Assembly: GCF_039555335.1 (NCBI RefSeq)
Contig: NC_092631.1
Span: 8,320,481 to 8,384,480, forward strand
Direction of reading: 5' to 3'
Origin: Amphiura filiformis
Taxonomy: Eukaryota; Echinodermata; Ophiuroidea; Amphilepidida; Amphiuridae
Length of the DNA stretch: 64,000 bases
Positions 12,205-24,200 of this stretch are shown here, one piece after another. How positions within the stretch are numbered: position 1 is the stretch's first letter; every line of letters starts with the position of its first letter. The translations under genes were made by a program, and so were the position numbers. The notes beneath the pieces are model-generated. The model worked only from the letters and a program-made list of their open reading frames with translations, did not search any database and had not been told where the DNA came from.

Positions 12205-13451
12205 TCATCGATGCAACAGGTCTTGTAGTATCTTTGTATCCAGGTAACTACTTAGAAAGAATTCCCAGTTAGCGTACGGGTCTTCCTTTGCTGGATATGC
12301 TGGCTTTGTACATCGAGATTTGCCAGAAAACAGGTTAAACAATCTCCAGAACCTGGTTTTCCTCTTTTGCTTTCTCTGAAAAGACAAAATTAATATTGAT
12401 TGATCGAGTTACAGATGGTGCGTAGCAAACGATTAAAAACACTGATGTGAAATGTAAGAACACAGTGTTCAAACACTTTGAGCCCATTTTCATTGAAATC
12501 GAGCACTTTTAGTTTTTGACACCCCTGTGTGGCCAAAAAAACCTGACCACCCCCCATTTTTACCTTTTGGCATATAACTCAAGAACGGTAAAGCCTATGT
12601 CACAGATAAGTCAAACTATACTATTTCTATACTTTCGCGAGGTTTTTTGACAAAACCTGAGCAAGTTTGAAACTTCAACTGTTGTATCAAATTTGACCCC
12701 TGTTGACCCTAGGGATACTTTTGAATTTTGTAACTTGCCGTAGCTTATCATTTTGTACGCATGTTTTCTAATATAGGAACGTTAGAAATTGATTTCCGAG
12801 AGCCCTTCTTCAAACTAAACAAATAATAATAGCGATTGTAGCGCCGTAAGAGGACCAAAAACATCAAATCGAACATTGAAAGCAAACTCACCTCATACTT
12901 TGTCCAACTCTCTAGATGGGCTTCGATGATGATGTTAAACTGTTTGACCTCTTCTACCTTTTCTTCTATCTTCTTTATAAGGCTACATAGAGCGGTGTTT
13001 CTCTCAATGAGAATGCTGCGATAGAAGTCATCTGCTACATTGCTGATCAGATGTTCGTTCAAATCCACAAGAAGCTTCAGGCTTTCGTGATTTATCATAT
13101 TTGATGAAGCAAGATTGGCTGTGCTGCAACATCTGCGGTACGCAGTATTGTTGTTGTTGCTACACCTAATTTTCGTGAAAAGAAGAAAATTGCTCCATAA
13201 ATATCGTCGACTTTTTCAAATTTTTTTACATGCTTAAATGAGTTAGACCTAGTATACGCACTTTTGATCAATTATTCTTCCATCAAATATGCGCACCATA
13301 TGGCTGAAATATATCATTATCAACATTTTCTTAACTAAAGTTTCGTTTTTAAATATTTAAAGAAAATAATATTTAAAACTTACGGTGCCATCGCTTGCTG
13401 ACTCCGATTCATCATACTATTGGCTAGGGCAGCCTTCAAAAGTGAATTCAT
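12205..13451 (-). CDS. Orphan three-exon gene, copy A (about 170 aa)
   Basis: I do not recognise this family. Exons are 13384-13451 (68 bp), 12892-13165 (274 bp) and 12205-12375 (171 bp). The joined frame is 513 bp, open from ATG to TGA. Splice sites are good: GCACC|GTAAGT, acceptor 'cttttcacgaaaattag', TATGAG|GTGAGT and acceptor 'gtcttttcag'. The N-terminus (MNSLLKAALANSMM) is amphipathic, the middle is Lys/Glu-rich and probably helical (KKIEEKVEEV), and the C-terminal exon starts with a basic patch (RKQKRK) and contains KPAYPAKEDPY and NWEFF. There is no signal peptide or membrane segment, so it is likely intracellular. The frame upstream of the ATG stays open but offers only a GTG. The paralogue at 15981-17217 preserves the frame throughout, which supports both as genes. 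Confidence 0.65.
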
Positions 13452-13976
13452 CTTTATATTTTCGTTAAAAATCGCCACGACTGAGTATGAAAACTTTGCA
13501 CAGGTGCAAAAATTATATGATTTTATGGTTTTTTGTTTGAGTTGGTGGTTATTAGCAACCAAAGCGCGCGAGAAACCGCAAAATTGTTGCACGCGCTAAC
13601 CGCGCTATGCGCATGACACGTGCGCGTACATAACGCAACGTATACGCAATATACTTTAAAGATCAGAGGGTGCATGGCGGACGATTTGCTGGCTTTTTAA
13701 AATATTGTTTTTTCTTTTTCCAACATTTTGCGGACGAATGTAGCCAAAACATTCTGTGATCGTGCTTTTAAAACAAAGCATAACGTAGGCCTACTAGGCC
13801 TATTATTACAAGAAATGCTCAGAAATACTTTAGGGTGTTTTTCACGTGCTGTGACTTATAAGTTTAATTTAAAAAAAATAGGTCTTTTGGGGAAAAATGT
13901 ATTATCTTCAATATGAAAGGTCAAAATTTTTCATACAGTGTCTCAATAAACGCCGACCAAAGTTTGTTCATAGTCA

Positions 13977-14562
13977 CACTGTAAATCCAAGTGTTTAGGG
14001 TTTCTGTAACACTCTTTAAACACTGCAAGGTGTTTATTTTTCATTTACACAGTAAAGGTATAGGAAACCTAAACAACAAAAGTAAACACAAAGTAAACGC
14101 ATAAACACAAAGAGTAAACACATGAGAGTATTTAGATTCTAAACATTTCAACATTGTTAAGAAAGTAAATGCACATGTGTTTACTTTGTAAACATTTGGT
14201 GTGTTTACTTTCTAAACATGAAAGTAAACATGTTGAAATGTTTAGAATCTAAATACTCTCATGTGTGTACTCTTTGTGTTTACTTTGTGTTTACTTTGGT
14301 GTTTAGGTACTTAGGTGTCCTATACTTTTACTGTGTAAATGAAAAATTAAATAAATCCAAGTATTGGGGAAGGTAAACATGTTGAAATGTTTAGAATCTA
14401 AATACTCTTATGTGTTTACTCTTTGTGCTTATGTGTTAACTTTGTGTTTACTTTGGTATGTAGGTGTTTAGGTGTCTTATACCTTTACTGTTTAAATGAA
14501 AAATTAAACACCTTAGTGTTTAAAACGTGTTACAGAAACCCTAAACACTTGGATTTACAGTG
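13977..14562. mobile_element. CACTGTAAA-ended foldback MITE
   Basis: It starts CACTGTAAATCCAAGTGT and ends with the exact complement at 14562. The interior is full of 'aaacac' and 'gtaaaca' words arranged as a palindrome, with a partial second right arm. Confidence 0.75.
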
Positions 14563-14987
14563 CAGATGTTTGACATCTAGCCTATTCTGAGATTGAATTG
14601 CTTTTGAAGATGTTGGCCGAAAAAATCTTGAAATTTGTGTCACGTCGTTCAGATATAGCAATTTCGGCAACACGAGTAAAAATCACCCCTGTCCACGAAA
14701 TCGATATTCTGCCCTGTTCCATCTTATGATTTAGTTCATGATTGAATTACTTTGTTCTGTGACAGCGCATCTTACAGAAACTTTGCGATTGACTTTGATT
14801 TAAGCAATTGTGTTTATCCTGTAAATGAAGCTTTTGGCCTATTTCAGTTGGTTTGGGACTATGATAACTTTGACTGCCAATATTGCTAATGATCTAGGAA
14901 AACTCTATTTTGAGCTTCATTTGAAATTCAAGCCAAAACTTTGATTTGCTTATTTTCGTACCTAAATAACATAAAACATCCCAGCAA

Positions 14988-15257
14988 ACACACAACGTTT
15001 TACAGAAGGTTTAAATGTCGGGTTATAAAGGGTATAAAACATTTAAATAACATTCATAAAACATTTTTAAAAACGTGATGCAAAACATTCTAAAAGCATG
15101 TTATTCAACTGTTGACAACATTTTTTGCAAAATGTTTACCCAAAATATTTTACACTAATGTTTTAAAAACGTATTCATAGTCTTTATATAACCCGACATT
15201 TAAATGTTATTAAAACGTTTTGAATAAACGTTTTAAGATTCTTTTGTGTTTGCTGAG
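14988..15257. mobile_element. CCCAGCAA-ended hairpin MITE, copy in unit B
   Basis: The counterpart of 11264-11471 at the same place in the duplicated unit, slightly longer at both ends ('cagcaaacacaacgtttt' and 'ttttgtgtttgctg'). It therefore predates the duplication. Confidence 0.7.
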
Positions 15258-15980
15258 CATGCATTACTTTATAGTACATAGTCAATACGGTTGTTTCCAC
15301 AAATCTCCTACAACTAGTCAGTCCTGATTTTTTAACACTGTTATATTTATTGTATCAGTTTGTCTGAGTCTCATAAAGTCAATAAAAATTCGTTAAACAA
15401 AATTATGCTTTCAATTTCATTTAATAATATATTTTTAATCATTATTAGCATTCGAGAAGTAAGACTAAACTCGTCATAATTTATATATAAATATGAATTG
15501 TCTCAAAATTTGGTTGAAAAGTATAGATTTGAAGTGAAAATATTCCAATAACTGGTATTGATTTTATCTCTCTTATAAACGAAATCAAGAAAAAAGACTT
15601 TGAAAGTTATTTTTTTAACGCATTTTGGGCATATTTTTTGTTCTAAATTGCTCAAATTAAGACCGAAATACGCTAAAATTGCTCCTATAAAATGCGTTTT
15701 ATCTCCGGGAAACAAACTTTGTTTAGCCTTGCATCTTGCTTTAATATCACTCAAAAATTAGGATAACATTTGATAATAAATAAATACTAGTATCTTGTAA
15801 TGTTTAAATGTCATTTATATTAAAATTTTTGAAATTTAAAAGTTTGGATCAGAGCCCGGAGATCAGAGTGCTTGATATCCTCTTTGTCTTGAACGATGAC
15901 TTTCTGAAACACTCTGCGACTTCACTCTCTTAGTATTCAAAGCGGCCCAGATAGGCCTACTTTTCCTCCAACATCTCCTC

Positions 15981-17217
15981 TCATCGATGTAACAGGTCTT
16001 GCAATATCTTTGTATTCAGGTAACTACTTAGAAAGAATTCCCAGTTAGCGTACGGGTCTTCCTTTGCTGGATATGCTGGCTTTGTACATCGAAATTTGCC
16101 AGAAAACAGGTTCAACAATCTCCAGAACTTCTTTCGCTTTTGCTTTCTCTGAAAAGACAAAATATTGATTGATCGAGTTACAGATGGTACGTAGCAAACG
16201 ATTTAAAAAAGCACCGATGCGAAAGTAAGAACACAGTCAAACAATTTGAGCCCATTTTCTTTGAAATCGGTGTAGGCCTACTTTTAGTCTTTGACCCCCT
16301 GTGTGGCCAAAAAAGCTGACCTTTCGGCATATAACTCAAGAACGGTAAGCCTATGTCACAGATAGGTCAAACTATACTTTTTCTGAATCGTTATGACCAG
16401 AAGAATACTTTCGCGTGGTTTTTGACAAAACCTGAGCAAGTTTGAAAGTTCAACTGTTGTATGAAATTTGACCCCTGTTGACCCTAGCCTAGTTAGGGAC
16501 AATTTTTGAATTTTGTAACTTACCGTAGCTTATCATTTTCTACGCATGTTTTCTAATCTAGAAACTTCTAACTAAACTAATAATAATAGCGATTGTAGCG
16601 CCGTAAGAAGACCAAAAGCATCAAATTGAACAATTGAAAGCAAACTCACCTCATACTTTGTCCAACTTTCCAGATGGGCTTCGATGATAATGTTAAACTG
16701 TTTGACCTCTTCTACCTTTTCTTCTATCTTTTTTATAAGGCTATATAGAGCTGTGTTCCTCTCTATGAGAATGCTTCGATAGAAGTCATCTGTTACATTG
16801 CTGATCAGATTTTCGTTTAAATCCACAAGAAGCTTCAGGCTTTCGTGATTTATCATATTTGATGACGCAAGATTGGCTGTGCTGCGACATCTGAGGTACG
16901 CAGTATTGTTGTTGTTGCTACACCTAATTTTCGTGAAAAGAAGAAAATTGCTCCATAAATATCGTCGACTTTTTCAAATTTTCTTACATGCTTAAATGAG
17001 TTAGGCCTAGTATAGGTACTTTTGATCAATTATTCTCCCATCAAATATGCGCACCATATGGCTGAAATATATCACTATCAACATTTTACATCAACATTAA
17101 CTAAAGTTTAGTTTTTAAATATTTAAAGAAAAGAATATTTAAAACTTACGGTGCCATCGCTTGCAGACTCCGATTCATCATACTATTGGCTAGAGCAGCC
17201 TTCAAAAGTGAATTCAT
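15981..17217 (-). CDS. Orphan three-exon gene, copy B (about 169 aa)
   Basis: Tandem paralogue of 12205-13451. Exons are 17150-17217 (68 bp), 16650-16923 (274 bp) and 15981-16148 (168 bp), joined length 510 bp. Every splice site of copy A is kept. Differences are mostly single substitutions (for example SQQ to SLQ in exon 1, NEHL to NENL in exon 2) plus one codon fewer in the basic patch of exon 3 (RKQKRKKFW). The loss of exactly one codon and the lack of stops suggest that coding potential is conserved. The function is unknown. Confidence 0.65.
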
Positions 17218-17880
17218 CTTGATATTTTCGCTAAAAATCGCCACGATTGAGTATGAAAACTTTGCACAGGTGCAAAATTTATATGATTTTATGGTTTTTT
17301 GTTTGAGACGGTGGTTATTAGCAACCAAAGCGCGCGAGAGACCGCACAATTGTTGCACGCGCTAACCGCGCCATGCGCATTACGCATTACACATATAACG
17401 CAACGTATACGCAATATACTTTAAAGATCAGAGGGTGCATGGCGGACGATTTGCTGGCTTTTTAAAATATTGGTTTTTCTGTTTCCAACCTTTTGCGGAC
17501 GTTATACAATGTAACCAAAACATTTCGTGTTTGCTGGTGATCGTGCTTTTGATCAAAAACACAACTTGTTGTTTTTAACAAGTGAACAAATTTAAGAAAA
17601 AACATTTCTACAATTATTATGTAAGTACAATTTTCTGGTCAATAAATTGCATCTTACCTTTTTATAACTTCTCATTATTCAAGTACGACCCCAAAAGTAT
17701 ACATTCCTCGAAAGGAAAAAGCTAAGAAATAATAGAAGCGCAGAATTAAATTGTAAAAACAGCCATTTTTTGTTTTAAAAAAAATTGTTATTTAAATTTT
17801 GCCTTTGGCCTATTTTGGTCAATAATTTAAAAAATGAGGACGATATTAAGATAAGAAAAAAACCCCGAAAGGTTTTTTAG

Positions 17881-18260
17881 TATTACATACATACATACAT
17901 ACAATAGGCTTTTATATAGCGCCATTTCAAATGATCACAGCGCTCAATACAACATAGCAAGAAAAATATAGCAAAAACATGACAGAATATAAGCAAATGC
18001 AATAAAAAGCAATTATATTTCTGAAAACAGAAATGTTTTCAGCCCTTTTTTGAACACTGGCAAAGAGTTGGAGGAGCGGACTGAAACAGGTAGCTGGTTC
18101 CACAACTATTAGGAGCTGTGAAAGCAAAAGCCTTATCAGCGGCTGACTTAAATGAACGGTAGTGGAGTTTGGGCACATGCAGGCGAGTGGCATCGGTGGC
18201 AGATCGAAGTCCTCGTCTTCCAGGGATATACTTATTGATACTTATAGCAGGTGTTTTGGC
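17881..18260 (-). pseudogene. 5'-truncated LINE (CR1/L2-like) with the end of reverse transcriptase
   Basis: Read on the minus strand from about 18230, the frame gives YIPGRRGLRSA, RLHVP and AFAFTAPNS. It continues only after a 1-base frame change as WNQLPVSVRSS, FKKGLKTFLF and a stop near 18017-18019. This is the typical C-terminus of non-LTR reverse transcriptases (family knowledge). The 3' end 'gcgctatataaaagcc' followed by (TATG)n at about 17883-17902 is the usual tail of CR1/L2 elements. It is truncated and frameshifted, so it is a dead copy. Confidence 0.75.
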
Positions 18261-18683
18261 AAAAACAAATCTATAAAATCAATATCATAATGTTCAATTT
18301 CGGACTTGTAAAATAATGTATTCACAATCGGTCATCAATGAAATGGGGGTTAAATTAAAAATTAAAAATAGAAATTTGATGCTGCTGTAGAAAATGTGAA
18401 AAAATTTTAGCTCCTACTCTTGATTCCCAAAAAATACAGCACTCATTTTTTTGGAATTAAAAAAAATATTATCATGTTTGCCAAATGAAACATAGATCTA
18501 GTCCAATCCTTTAGTTTGAATTAACTGACAAGAAAAAAATAAGTCAAATATTTATATCTGGGAAAAGGGGCAAAACGTGCAATTTTGCACGTTTTCTTTC
18601 ATGCAATTAAAGACTTGTACAAATGGCCAAGTATATAAATTTGACTTTAATTGCTAGTAAGTTCCAACTAAATATTACATGTA

Positions 18684-19006
18684 CACTGCAAAAAGCATGT
18701 TTAGGAATTAAACACTTTTCTAAACACTAACTTGCAACATGTTTAAATGCTACACAATGTTTAGGAACTGGATGGGAAGTGTGTAGGAATTTAACACATG
18801 ATGTCTTGGAATTTGAATTTCGTGTTTAGGAATCAAACATGTTCAGAAACGTGGTGGAAGAAAAGTGATTTTGACATCGGTTTTTAGGAATTAAAATTCC
18901 TAAAAACCGATGTCAAATTCCAAGACACGTGTTAAATTCCTACCCACAGCCCATCAAAATCCTAAACATGTATATCATTTAAACATGTTTAAAACATGGT
19001 GCAAGA
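18684..19006. mobile_element. CACTG-ended MITE, diverged relative of 10407-10945
   Basis: It starts CACTGCAAAAAGCATG and shares 'gtttaggaattaaacact' and 'ccgatgtcaaattcc' words with the copy in unit A. The right end is eroded. Confidence 0.6.
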
Positions 19007-21197
19007 TTACGTAACGTACATGTATATTGTTCCTTTGTGCCAATTAGAGTTTGCGCCAAGCTATTCATCGAGAGGTACCTTTTGTTCGGGACAAAGGGCT
19101 TCCGACATTAAATCGGTTACTGACCTGACAGCGCAGTAACGCTATAATAGGCAGGCTACTGTCAATAAGTGATCAAACGAAAGTCACGTGAAAGCGCCTA
19201 CACGGACGAGAGGTACCTTTTGTTATAATAACACCCAAGGGTGTGCTTGAGTTGTCGCATAAACACAAAAGCACACTTTACCGTCGATATAGAACTATTT
19301 ACCACCTATCTTAATTTCGGCGCCTCATTTAAATAAATTCAATAGAGTTGCTGATCGATTGTCCGTAACAACGTGTCATTGCTGCCAGGTATATTAGGTC
19401 TATCTGTGTCACTTTCTATAATTAACTACTTCGCAGCTATATATGTTGTTATCATGGTTATTAATAGGCCTGTTCAATGAAATCAAATGGATTTCTTAAT
19501 ATCACGAATATCAGCCAGGGCCTATTGAGGTAGTGAAGGAGGGGTTGAGAGGTGAAAAGAGGAGAAGCGGATGGGTGATCGAGATTTTAGGGGAGGGGAG
19601 GAAGACAAAAAAGAAAGGAAGAGGGGGAGAAGGAGAGGGAGAAGGAGAGTGATGGAGTCACAGGGCTCTAAATTACATAGGCGTAGATCGGGGGGGGGGG
19701 GGGGAAATCCCCCCAATATTTTGCCGGGGGGGTGGTCGATGTAATCACCCCCCCCCAATATTGACGCCTGTGTATTGTTTCTGTCGAAATTAACCTCATA
19801 TTTTGCTATTTTAGCCACAAAATGCCATTTTTAGCGCGAATTTATTCCACTTTTGTCCCATATTTCACCAGTTTAGTTTCAATAGGCCTATGCTAAAATT
19901 TCGCGCGCATTTGTACCATAAGTTTCACTGTACCGGGTACTTAAAAAAATATCCCCTCCATGCCAAAAAGAAATCTACGCCACTGCTCAGGGATATTAAG
20001 TGTGTGCATAAGAAAGAATAAGTGCAGAGAAAGGAAAATAAATGAATGAATAAAGAAAATAATACTTATTATTATAGAATCTAAGCATATAACAGCACTA
20101 GGCAGCCATTCAATGATGCCCAAACCTTGATGCGTTACGTAATTAGAGCACCCAGTCAGATATATTTAACACCTGCCAAACACAAATCACCCAATTTCGA
20201 TAACTGGACGTTGAATGTACACTCTCATGAATATTGATTGGTAACATTTTCCAATAATTATGTCAGCGCTCAAATCGGACACAATAGAACAATAGACCCT
20301 TCAGTGCGTTGGTCACAGCCACCGTACATTTGGCGGGGCATTTGAGTAAGCCCAACCATGCATAGCATGGCAGATGAACAGAAAAAAATGTCTATGTTGA
20401 TGCCAGGAGAATGAGGAGATACAGCCTGACGAAACGCCTTCATGACCATCTTCTTTTATTTGTTACCACCAAGAGTCAAAAAGCTCTGAAACTGATATAT
20501 TTTCGTATATAATTTTCAATTTTTTAATACGTTTCTTTTGTGCAACAAGTTAAACCATGAACAAAATAGGGAGAAAAATAAAAATTATTCTTAATAAACA
20601 CAAAATATGAAAACAAATGTGTGCTTGTGTTCAGCTTTCGTTGTGCAATATTTTGATGGTTAGCCATTCTTGTCACCACCTGTCATGCCTGTCGTCAAAG
20701 TTGCTTTTCAAAAGTGGAAATCTACAGTTACAAGAAGAATGAATAAGTAATATCTGTAAAAGTGACATTTTTTTGTAACTTTTTGTAACTTTTTATGGGA
20801 CACCTTGTATATTGGCTAATCCATTTAAACTATATACTACCCCTGTGTTAGATTTTGGAATTTCAAATCGAATAACACATTAACAAAATATTTCAAACAT
20901 CTTCTACAGGGTTAATGTGGATTGTAAATTAAAGAAACAACCAATTTGGAGTAACCTGTATTTTTTGTATAATTATGTGTATGATCAGAAAAGCGAAAAA
21001 TGGTCACAAAATTAGACAATCATTTACATGCTTTAAAATAATTTACACTGACAGAAATTTACTATCTTTAAATATCATATTAATATCTTAATTTAATACT
21101 AAATTAGTTTTTTTTTTACAAGAATGGCTTCCAATTTCCATATAGATCAGTCATTTGCAGGTTCCACCATGCTTCCATCGTTTGTATTTGTTGGTAT
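19007..21197. other. Intergenic between LINE region and the lectin gene
   Basis: Contains a purine-rich tract at about 19530-19665. A MITE-like pair of ends lies at about 19678-19987 ('ggcgtagatc' and its complement 'atctacgcc', with poly-G next to the left end). The part below 21198 would be the 3' untranslated region and downstream flank of the lectin gene. No other gene is seen. Confidence 0.4.
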
Positions 21198-21208
21198 TCA
21201 CCAGTTCT
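21198..21208 (-). CDS. Candidate terminal exon of the mosaic lectin gene
   Basis: The acceptor 'attttctgacag' is followed, in the phase left by the previous exon, by codons for E-N-W and then TGA. Ending just after the C-type lectin fold is sensible. With so few coding bases the call rests only on the acceptor and phase. Another exon further left cannot be excluded. Confidence 0.35.
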
Positions 21209-24200
21209 CTGTCAGAAAATAAAATCCATGAAAATATTCCATTTAATTATGATCACAAATATATACAATAATCATACAAATAAACAGAATTCACTTAGCT
21301 CATTTTGATCATGATGTAGATGGTTTTATTATAAATGAGGCAAGTTGCAGTACGGTATGTCTTCTATCTCATATGACGTATATTAGAGGGTTATTTCGTG
21401 ATTATATCATCTTAGGCCTTAAAACTGATTTGTATTGTCTTTTCGGCCGACCTTAAAATCTGAAAAAAAGGGTCGCATGTTTGCGTATAGTATTAAATCA
21501 CGTATACTCAAAATACGCTGACTCAAAGAACTGGCCACGCGCCGAATCAAAGATGGTACATGCGCGAAGTAAGGCAAAAAAACACCCCAAACCAAAACAA
21601 ACAAAAAACAAAAACGTTGTTTGCTTGTCCTCGTCCGCCCGACCGTAGAACTTTTATTTTGAAAAAAGTATTTTTTTTTAAATTTTCCCAAAAAAGTCAT
21701 TGACTTTATGTTCTGAAAAATTTAAGATATAATAATCATCCTCAGTGTCCACACAAGTAAACCATTGTGTATTTTGCCAGACATGCCAAATGTCAAATAA
21801 AGTAGGATTTACCTTGAATTTGTCTTTGGTGAACATTCTGTGGTCAGTGAGTTTTTTACATACATACAAGTACTTCACATTATACTTCTGTTACTTTTCC
21901 CGACCGACCGACCCAACTTCTGAAAGTGATCTATGGACAATCATATCCGGCAAAGTATTGACATCACTCCCTCCAGAAAGCCAAACGGACTATAATGAAA
22001 GACAAAGATAAAAAGACTAGTTTGCGTCTGACGTCACTGTCAATCAAATTCTCTACGATCCTTGATTGGCTAATAGCGCGTATAAGGAAGGTCGATTCAT
22101 CTGGTGCCGATCGGAGAAAAGGAATAGCAGCAAATGGCGAAAAATTACGTACTATTACAAGGCAAAAAGCAACTTTTCTAGGCATTGTTGACATGGTGCC
22201 TTCGCGAAAGAAAGTTTCCTACTATTGAGACCTAACTGTTGAGATGGTTTGTATGTTTAAAGGTGCAAAATTAACAATAAGGCGCCCGGTTTTACCGCCG
22301 TGTTCAGCAACTCATATCATCACGGCACTTGTAAACAAACCGTGCTCGAGTTTGATTGACAGATGACGTCAGACGCAAACTAGTCTTTTTATCTTTGTCT
22401 TTCATTATAATCATAGGGGTATGGTACTGGGAAACTTACCAACTGGATCAATGTGCTTGGCTTGCTTGCAGATGAGTGGTAATACACCTTGGCAAGGATA
22501 ATCATTCCACAACCAAATAGCGTCTTCGTCAAAATCAGCTAACTGCGTACAATCCTCCCCTTCGCCGTAATCATTAGGTTCTCCTGGAGACCAGGCAGTG
22601 AAGTTGACCTGAGAAATTATTAATGAAAGTGGGAAACCTATGCATCATACATCACACTCATGATACTCCTACAACCACCAACACAACGCATGTATCGACC
22701 GGGAAAAACAAACAAGCAAACAAACATACAGATAAAAAAAATAGTTTTGATAGGGATGAAATCAAAACTCGACCACCAGTTCCGGGCTTTTCCGTTCGGT
22801 TGGAGCAGGTTTCCATTGTTCTAAAAATGGAACGCGGTTCAACCCTCGGTAACCACCGGTCCCTTAACATATAAAAGAAATGTTGGACGAAGTTAATATA
22901 ATAGTTTAGCGTATTACCTCTGTGCCATCAGTCCAAAGGAAATAACTTTCATTTCTAATGTCGTTTAGTCCAATCCAAGAACCTGAAGATGGTATTATTC
23001 CTAAATTAAATAAATGATAAATATAAAAATATATATTTATAGGTATCCACAACTAAAAAGTTCCCCCTAATGCTTTTTGAGATAAATTGTACGTCATATA
23101 TCATTGTGGTAAGTCACAATGGCTCATTATGTAAAAAAGAGGCCGTTTTCAAAGTTGCACCTTAACAAACACATGATAGGTCTTTATATCTGGCCTACTA
23201 TATTGTTTGACGATGTGATGGGATCTGAGCATGTTATTTTTACCCTATTTCTATAGCTGCTGTCCTCCTACGCATCAGTGACGCAGTCGGGGGCAGCTTC
23301 CCCGTGTGAGAAGTCTTACCCCTGTTATTTACGATTTTAGCCTTTTTTTGTACTTTTTAGCCCATCAAAGTTTGCCCCCTTGAAAGTTGCCTTACCACTG
23401 GCATATTGGTACGAGTCAAGTGTTAACAAATTGTTTTCTCCAAATCTGCCACCCAATGACACCCGTTTTTCAAAAGTTTACACACAATGCCACTATAATG
23501 TATAGAAGCTACACCCAATGATTCCCTTATATTTCCCCCGGATATTTTCATTATTATCTCAGCATAGGTGTTCAATATTCCGGTTTAAAGGGAATTTTTA
23601 TTCAGTTTAGCCGACTTTAGCTTGCACCAGGACTAACAAACTAAATCTAAATTATTAGAAGTCTACAACTCACCTGTGACAAAGTCTTGTTCTGACTGAC
23701 TATGAATGCTGACCAAACTGCCGCCAAAATCCTCGCATGTTGTGAGAGAATCAGAGAAAGGTTTATCCACAGTACTCACAAAATAACAGGTGTCTCTAAA
23801 TTCACTCCAATCCTTGAGACAGGCCCTCTCTGTGTGAAAAAATAAGTTGACGATACAAAGTAGTTAATCAATACTGGTGTCATACATTTTGCTAGCTCAT
23901 TGAGTAATATGTCCAGAATGGGGTAACGTTGACAAGCAATAGGGTAAATTTGCAAAATTATTTCTTTCCAGAGAAAACCAGCATCCAATATTAACAGATA
24001 TGATAGAGTTGACCTGCAAAATGTTACTCCTTTTACGATACGCTAGGTACAGGGGCTATTTTAACGTGCCTCCTGGCACGTTTGTGCAGTAAGATTAAAA
24101 ATCCGTGCATCGAGAATTAAAAATCCGTGCTTAAAATATTTCTATGCCATTCAAGTTTCAACTCAGTCAAATGACCAGGAAATGAAGTTCTTCCGCGAGG

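Larger units (their letters stand above)
10335..13740. repeat. Segmental duplication, unit A
   Basis: From 'aagtttgttcatagtca' near 10340 to about 13740 the sequence is collinear with unit B (about 13962-17520). The shared parts include the orphan gene exons, introns, promoter side and a CCCAGCAA-type hairpin. Unit A alone carries the 10407-10945 transposon, so that insertion followed the duplication or was lost from B. Confidence 0.75.
13962..17520. repeat. Segmental duplication, unit B
   Basis: Collinear with unit A at an offset of about 3.7 kb. Its start carries the 13977-14562 MITE inserted directly after the shared 'gtttgttcatagtca', while unit A has no insertion at that point. Confidence 0.75.

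Noticed and set aside
21120-21208. Longer terminal exon in phase 0 (ending GNWKPFL-stop) for the lectin gene
   Set aside because: The preceding exon ends in phase 1, and that phase reaches a stop after three codons. The longer frame would need a different upstream donor.
21419-22228. Several open frames of 66-93 codons on both strands
   Set aside because: They overlap the 21991-22409 MITE or adjacent repeat-like sequence, or contradict the lectin gene structure. No domain or composition supports them.
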